From IMG/VR virus record IMGVR_UViG_3300030117_002915, positions 1-33,944 of that record: a DNA stretch of 33,944 nt. The stretch is one strand, 5' to 3'. Below, in pieces: positions 29,553-33,944 of this stretch (the first letter of the stretch is position 1; each line of letters opens with the position of its first letter). Under the pieces are notes generated by a model. It saw only the letters and a list, made by a program, of their open reading frames with translations. It was not told the origin of the DNA and searched no databases. Source of the stretch: a virus. The translations under genes were made by a program, and so were the position numbers.

Positions 29553-30056
29553 ATGTCTGAAGAAACGACCATCGAGCCAGATGTAAAACAGGAAAACGTC
29601 ACTAAAGACGAAAACAATGTACCAATTTCAAGATTAAATGAAGTTATTTCAGAAAGAAATGAACTCCGTGAAATGCTTGAATCATTTAAAAGTAAGGAGG
29701 AAGAAGGCAAAAGAGCAAAGCTTCAAGAAGAAGAAAAATGGCAAGAACTCAATGCAGAGCTTGTCAAACAACTTGATTCCTATAAGCCCTATAAGGACAG
29801 ATGGGATTCAATGGATAAAAGACTTCGTGAAGGTGCTTTAGCTCAACTTCCTGAATCAAAAAGAGAAAAATTTGCCAATGTTGATACCGAAGTTCTTTTA
29901 AGTATTGTTGAAGAGTTTACAGAAATAGAAAAAGTAAATCCACCAGACACTAAAGGAACAATACCTACTGAAAAAATAGGCGATTGGACTGAAATGTCAA
30001 GTGAAGAACGTAGAAGAAACTGGGGTACGATATTGGAGTCATACGTTAAAAGGTAA
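29553..30056 (+). CDS. Scaffold-like protein
   Basis: A 167-residue acidic, helical protein directly before the major capsid gene. It has NNVPISRLNEVISERNEL, then a coiled coil (FKSKEEEGKRAKLQEEEKW), and a C-terminal helix ending in NWGTILESYVKR. Acidic N-terminus plus coiled coil plus position are those of capsid scaffolds. No protease domain or gene is visible, so scaffold removal may not involve cleavage. Confidence 0.65.
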   Translation: MSEETTIEPDVKQENVTKDENNVPISRLNEVISERNELREMLESFKSKEEEGKRAKLQEEEKWQELNAELVKQLDSYKPYKDRWDSMDKRLREGALAQLPESKREKFANVDTEVLLSIVEEFTEIEKVNPPDTKGTIPTEKIGDWTEMSSEERRRNWGTILESYVKR

Positions 30057-30061
30057 AATAA

Positions 30062-30967
30062 ATGTCTAAACATTATCAAGGTAGTGCTGTAACTAACACG
30101 ACTGACCAACATTTTATACCAGAAATTTGGGCAGATGGAATTTATAAGTATTTTGAAAGAAAATCTGTATTTCGTGGATTAGTAGATGATTATTCTGCTC
30201 TTTTTGCTGGAAAAGGCTATGGAGATGTTCTTCATATTCCAGAAATGAGCTTGATAAGTGCATCTGATAAATCTGCTGGTGCTGATGTATCTTATGATGC
30301 AACTGCAACTACAGAAACTCAACTAACTGTTAATAAACACAAATATGTCGCTAAATTATTTGAAGATTTGACTTTAATCCAATCTGAAGCTGATTTAGTA
30401 GAAAAGTATTCAAGAATGATGGGTGAAGCTCTTAGCCGTCAAGTAGATGCTGATATATGGACTGAGCTACAAAGCTTAGAAGATTCATTGAACTTAGCTG
30501 ATGATGATACTTTAACTGCTGGAAAATTTGAAGAAGCTTTGGCTACTTTAGGTGAAGCAGATATTCCTTACATGGATGGAGAGTGTGCAATGGTTGTTAA
30601 TCCAACACTATTTGCTGACATCTTAAATCCTTCTGCTGGTATTGCACAATACTTTATCAGAAATGATGCTGTTGGTGAAGGAAACAGAGGTTTACGCTCA
30701 GGTCTTGTTGGATCACTTTACGGAATTGACGTTTATATGTCAAATACTGTAGATACAGCTAACGAAGGTGGAGCAGGTGCTAACACAATTAGTGGAGCTA
30801 TTTTCCATAAATCAGCCGTAGCTTTTGCTTCTCAGCAAGATGTTAGGGTGCAAAGCGAATATTCGATTGATGCTTTAGGTACTAAAGTAGTCGCAGATTT
30901 GCTTTATGGTGTAAAGAGAATAGACGATACAGATAATAAGAAAGGTCTTAAAATCCGTAACGCTTAG
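30062..30967 (+). CDS. Major capsid protein (HK97-fold, P22-coat-like)
   Basis: A 301-residue protein following the scaffold with a five-base gap. Sequence landmarks: FIPEIWADGIYKYFERKSVF (N-terminal helix), GYGDVLHIPEMSLIS (E-loop-like), then VNKHKYVAKLFEDLT, LSRQVDADIWTEL, CAMVVNPTLFADIL and GIDVYMSNTVDTA near the C-terminus. This order is the common layout of P22-coat-like major capsid proteins in marine phages. The ending VADLLYGVKRID is typical. Confidence 0.85.
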   Translation: MSKHYQGSAVTNTTDQHFIPEIWADGIYKYFERKSVFRGLVDDYSALFAGKGYGDVLHIPEMSLISASDKSAGADVSYDATATTETQLTVNKHKYVAKLFEDLTLIQSEADLVEKYSRMMGEALSRQVDADIWTELQSLEDSLNLADDDTLTAGKFEEALATLGEADIPYMDGECAMVVNPTLFADILNPSAGIAQYFIRNDAVGEGNRGLRSGLVGSLYGIDVYMSNTVDTANEGGAGANTISGAIFHKSAVAFASQQDVRVQSEYSIDALGTKVVADLLYGVKRIDDTDNKKGLKIRNA

Positions 30968-30982
30968 TTAGTATTCTTAAAA

Positions 30983-31013
30983 TATTGGGGGTGTATTTAT
31001 TATGCCCCCAATA
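30983..31013 (+). terminator. Hairpin after the major capsid gene
   Basis: TATTGGGGG and CCCCCAATA make a nine-base stem with a 13-base loop, 15 bases after the capsid stop. No T-run follows, so termination may be partial; such hairpins after capsid genes commonly set high capsid mRNA stability relative to downstream genes. Confidence 0.5.
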
Positions 31014-31026
31014 ACATGAGGTTAAT

Positions 31027-31200
31027 ATGCAATATTGGAAACATAAAAAATCAGGTAAAGTAGAAAGAATTGAAGCAACAGTTGTATTTCAACATCCTGA
31101 AAAATTAGAAGAACTCAAGAAAGATTATGAACAGGTAACTGGAGCAGATAATTGGACTCCATACAAAGAATCAGTTGAGGAATCTTCAGAAGAAGAATAA
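31027..31200 (+). CDS. Small acidic protein downstream of the capsid gene (57 aa)
   Basis: ATGAGG lies before the ATG. Product starts MQYWKHKKSGKVERIEATV and ends in a run of Glu/Ser (ESVEESSEEE). Resembles small head-associated proteins found after capsid genes; no specific family. Confidence 0.55.
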   Translation: MQYWKHKKSGKVERIEATVVFQHPEKLEELKKDYEQVTGADNWTPYKESVEESSEEE

Positions 31201-31255
31201 ATAAATAATCACAAGTCTCGTTCACGCTTGTGTCATAGCTTAGAGAGGGAGAAAA

Positions 31256-31600
31256 ATGGCAGACCTACATACACATTCAGTACAAGAAGCAGTAAATGCT
31301 ACAGTTGGGGGTAAATGGACAGTATCAACAGCAGGAACAGCAGGAAGTTCAGCAGACGTAGCAAACACATCACATAAACTATTATTAGGTAGCACATCTA
31401 CATTAGGTGTATATTCAGCAGTAGAGATATATTATAATTTTACTACATCTGAAACAAACGTAAATGCTAGTAACGATTTACTAATACCAGCTAATACACA
31501 ATTTTTTATTACAGTACCTAGAGGGTTAGGTAATACTGTATATTTTAATTTTAACTCTACTAGCACTACTACAGGTGCGGTAAGAATGGTGGAGATTTAA
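31256..31600 (+). CDS. Ser/Thr-rich beta protein, probable virion (decoration-like) protein
   Basis: A strong GAGGGAG precedes the ATG. The 114-residue product has MADLHTHSVQEAVNATVGG, then many Ser/Thr/Asn strands (VYSAVEIYYNFTTSE, FFITVPRGLGNTVYF) and an ending GAVRMVEI. The strand-rich build and location between capsid and fibre genes suggest a capsid decoration or fibre-adaptor protein. A CACAAG/CTTGTG hairpin lies in the leader. Confidence 0.5.
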   Translation: MADLHTHSVQEAVNATVGGKWTVSTAGTAGSSADVANTSHKLLLGSTSTLGVYSAVEIYYNFTTSETNVNASNDLLIPANTQFFITVPRGLGNTVYFNFNSTSTTTGAVRMVEI

Positions 31601-31601
31601 T

Positions 31602-33944
31602 ATGTTTGGATCAATGGGGCAAACCAATGTCAAGAATCTTGGCAATGGTGGAACAATGGATGGAGATGTCACGATTACAGGTGACCTCACTGTATCTGGT
31701 GGAATAGCATTAACATTAAATGAGGTACTTCAAGGCACATCAACAATAGACATAAATAGCACAGAAGCACTACTGGTTAGAAAAGATGGAGATGGTGGTG
31801 ATGTATTTACAGTAGACACAAGCAATATGGATGTGACTGTAAATGGTGCAAAAAATACTACTACTTTTTCAGTTACTAATAATTGGTCTACTACAAACGA
31901 TTACATAAGAATAGCATTAAATGATGCAACAATACGTTCTACAGTATTAGATAGTGGAGCAAGAAATTTAATATTAGCACCTTTAGGTAATGATGCTTTG
32001 ACTCTTCATTCTACAAGCGGTGGAGTAGTTTCGGCTGGTATAGGCATTGCTTCTGGAGATGGAACTCTTCATGTGCATACTGCTTCTGCTGGAAGTGTAA
32101 CTGCTCATGCTGATGCAGATGATTTGGTTGTAGAAAATAGTGGTAATGCTGGAATATCAATTTTAACTCCAGCTTCAAGTTTCGGTGGAATATTTTTTGG
32201 TTCACCTGATGATAACATTGGCTCTTCTATTACCTTTCAAGATTCATCTGCAACCATGTTTGTAGGTACAAGATTATCAGGTGGTATTCTAAAATTAAGG
32301 TCTGGAGATGGAACAGATGCTATAGTTATAGATGCAAGTCAAAATGTCGGCATTGGTACTTCAAGTCCTTGTTCTGTAAGACCAGATGGTTCAACAGACC
32401 CTGTAGTTGGATTGCAAATTACTAATTCTATATCTGGCAATGATGCAGTTTTATCTCTTCGCAATGATAACAATACTCAAGGTCTTGATATATGGTCAGA
32501 CACAAATGCTGGTACAGCTTATATTGATAATATATATGATGGAGCTGGAGCAGATATAAATTTTAGAGTACGAACATTAGGCACTACAATTCACGCTATG
32601 ACTATAGATGGAGCTGGCTCGGTTGGTATTGGAACTGACAGCCCCACACAAAAGATTGATGCAAGAGGTGGTCTAAATAGTGTTCATGCTATGTTTTCTG
32701 GTCAAGCTAGTAGAGGTTTGTTAATAGAAACACAAGCCACTACAAACAATGATGATACAGTTGTTTTAAATGCTCAAACAAGTACAGGAGAAATAGCATT
32801 TGAGGTTAATTCAAATGAAAAAATGAGGATAGATGACTCTGGCAATGTTGGTGTTGGAAATTCAACTCCCTCAAGTTTTGAAAGTTCTGCAAGTGATTTA
32901 GTTATTGGTACAACTACTGGAGATAATGGAATAACCATTGTGTCTGGAACTTCTAGCAAAGGTAAAATACATTTTGCAGATGGTACAAGTGGTGATGAAT
33001 CTTATCGAGGATACATATTTTATGACCACAATAGTGATGCTGGTATGGGTTTTGGAGTAGGAGCAAGTGACGTAATGAAACTTACCTCTACAGGCTTGGG
33101 TATTGGAACTGCAAGTCCTTCAGAGGCTTTACACATTTCATCAAGCGAAGCATCTGCTACGCCTGTTCTTTTATTGGAAAATACGAATGCCAATAATTTA
33201 CCAGCACAGATAAATTTTTATAAAAACACTTCTGATGAAGCTGATGATGATTTTCTTGGTCAAATAGACTTTGAAGGTAATGATTCTGCTGGGAATAGAA
33301 CTCAATATGCTAGAATTATATCACAATCAACTGATGTAACAAATGCGAGTGAAGATGCAAAGATAACTTTTCAAACGATGGATGCTGGTACGTTAAAAGA
33401 CAATTTAATACTTCAACGTGGTTTTGTTGGCATTGGAGAATATGTACATGGACACATATTAAACATTAATTCTGCTGATACGGTAATATCAGTTACTGAA
33501 ACTGGTGGAAATAGTGGTGCATATTTAGACTTAGGAAGAGCTAAAGGAAGTGTTGCAAGTCCATCAGATTTAGATGAGGCTGATTTACAATTAGGTATGA
33601 TTAGATTCATGGGAAGAGAATCAAACTCATTAAGACATTTTGCAAGTATTCAGGCATTCACAGGTGGTACACCAAATGGGTCTAGTTATCCATCGTATCT
33701 TACATTTAGCACAAACGCTACAAGTTCTACTACTCCTACTGAACGGATGCGTATTGATAAAGATGGCAATGTAGGTATTGGAGGAACAGCATCTTATAAA
33801 CTTGACGTAAATCATGGTGCGCCAAGTTCTTCAGATGTAACAATAGCAAGATTTATGGCAGAATCATCAAGGCAGTTAGGTTTAGTTTGGGATGACTCTG
33901 AAAGTACACTTGGGTTGGCAACTTTAACTTCACATAATTTAGTT
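31602..33944 (+). CDS. Tail fibre protein, N-terminal part (gene runs off the right edge)
   Basis: Starts at the ATG two bases after the preceding stop and stays open for 781 codons to the right edge. It begins MFGSMGQTNVKNLGNGGTM and DGDVTITGDLTVSGGIA, the usual opening of marine fibre/spike proteins, then shows degenerate repeats ending in VGIGTxSP-like units (NVGIGTSSP, SVGIGTDSP, LGIGTASPSEALHI, NVGIGGTASYKLDV) interleaved with ERMRIDKDGN-type text. Its C-terminal domain is in the window's first 698 bases. Host-range determinant. Confidence 0.8.
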   Translation, partial: MFGSMGQTNVKNLGNGGTMDGDVTITGDLTVSGGIALTLNEVLQGTSTIDINSTEALLVRKDGDGGDVFTVDTSNMDVTVNGAKNTTTFSVTNNWSTTNDYIRIALNDATIRSTVLDSGARNLILAPLGNDALTLHSTSGGVVSAGIGIASGDGTLHVHTASAGSVTAHADADDLVVENSGNAGISILTPASSFGGIFFGSPDDNIGSSITFQDSSATMFVGTRLSGGILKLRSGDGTDAIVIDASQNVGIGTSSPCSVRPDGSTDPVVGLQITNSISGNDAVLSLRNDNNTQGLDIWSDTNAGTAYIDNIYDGAGADINFRVRTLGTTIHAMTIDGAGSVGIGTDSPTQKIDARGGLNSVHAMFSGQASRGLLIETQATTNNDDTVVLNAQTSTGEIAFEVNSNEKMRIDDSGNVGVGNSTPSSFESSASDLVIGTTTGDNGITIVSGTSSKGKIHFADGTSGDESYRGYIFYDHNSDAGMGFGVGASDVMKLTSTGLGIGTASPSEALHISSSEASATPVLLLENTNANNLPAQINFYKNTSDEADDDFLGQIDFEGNDSAGNRTQYARIISQSTDVTNASEDAKITFQTMDAGTLKDNLILQRGFVGIGEYVHGHILNINSADTVISVTETGGNSGAYLDLGRAKGSVASPSDLDEADLQLGMIRFMGRESNSLRHFASIQAFTGGTPNGSSYPSYLTFSTNATSSTTPTERMRIDKDGNVGIGGTASYKLDVNHGAPSSSDVTIARFMAESSRQLGLVWDDSESTLGLATLTSHNLV

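Noticed and set aside
1-33944. CRISPR array, tRNA, rRNA, integrase, transposase, attachment site
   Set aside because: I saw no spaced direct repeats of CRISPR type, no cloverleaf I could support, and no recombinase motifs; absence by eye is not proof for tRNAs.
1-33944. Exact circular closure or terminal direct repeat
   Set aside because: The first and last bases share no repeat I can see, and joining them breaks the fibre frame, so a closed circle is not shown.

Overview
The window reads as a nearly complete genome of a strictly lytic, long non-contractile-tailed (siphovirus-like) bacteriophage, AT-rich throughout, with no host genes, integrase, CI-type repressor, DNA polymerase or tRNA that I could see. 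The gene families (tail fibre ending in an SFKIDHPL domain, a run of tiny Lys/Arg-rich proteins, an M15 peptidase, a tape measure ending in a GGRRHSQGGT-type segment) are ones I associate from memory with uncultured marine phages. Most genes have clear AAGGAG-type ribosome binding sites. A candidate lipoprotein next to lysis-type membrane proteins suggests a Gram-negative host, but the host is not identifiable from the sequence. Both ends of the window lie inside one tail-fibre gene: it starts at 31602, is still open at 33944, and its C-terminal end occupies 1-698. This suggests a circular or circularly permuted genome whose contig was broken in a repetitive fibre gene, with a short stretch missing.

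Layout. (1) 1-13442, plus strand, late genes: fibre C-terminus, small conserved proteins, a cassette of small membrane and lipoprotein-like proteins (1422-2463), five very basic small proteins (2677-3627), M15 peptidoglycan peptidase (3627-4007), head-tail adaptor, tail terminator, tail tube, G/GT tail chaperones with a candidate -1 frameshift at 6925-6929, tape measure (7361-10048) and two distal tail proteins. (2) 24732 down to 13420, minus strand, early genes: about 30 mostly tiny, overlapping genes, including a papain-like protein, a PD-(D/E)XK nuclease, a winged-helix replication initiator, a T7 gp4/Twinkle-like primase-helicase, a calcineurin-like phosphoesterase, an SSB-like protein, an HNH protein and a NinB-like protein. 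(3) 24733-25404, non-coding control region: promoters, an operator-like palindrome and a strikingly regular array of TGAGCG repeats. (4) 25405-26043, plus strand: small terminase. (5) 29466 down to 26027, minus strand: large terminase, portal, gp10/gpG-like completion protein and two small genes, opposite to all other structural genes. (6) 29553-33944, plus strand: scaffold, major capsid protein, two small structural genes and the fibre N-terminus.

How it fits together. The primase-helicase, initiator, SSB, HNH, NinB-like protein and resolvase-like nuclease would make a replication and recombination set that relies on the host polymerase. Late genes build an HK97-fold capsid and a lambda-like tail. 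Regulation seems to involve a palindrome, AGTTAAG-N3-CTTAACT, repeated through the early operon (four perfect sites and one imperfect), and several operon-leading genes whose -10 boxes lie only 5-8 bases before the start codon, implying leaderless mRNAs. The most unusual items are the 9/24/9/24/9 TGAGCG array beside the small terminase gene, the repeated palindrome, the inverted terminase-portal block and the cluster of small zinc-ribbon-like early proteins.
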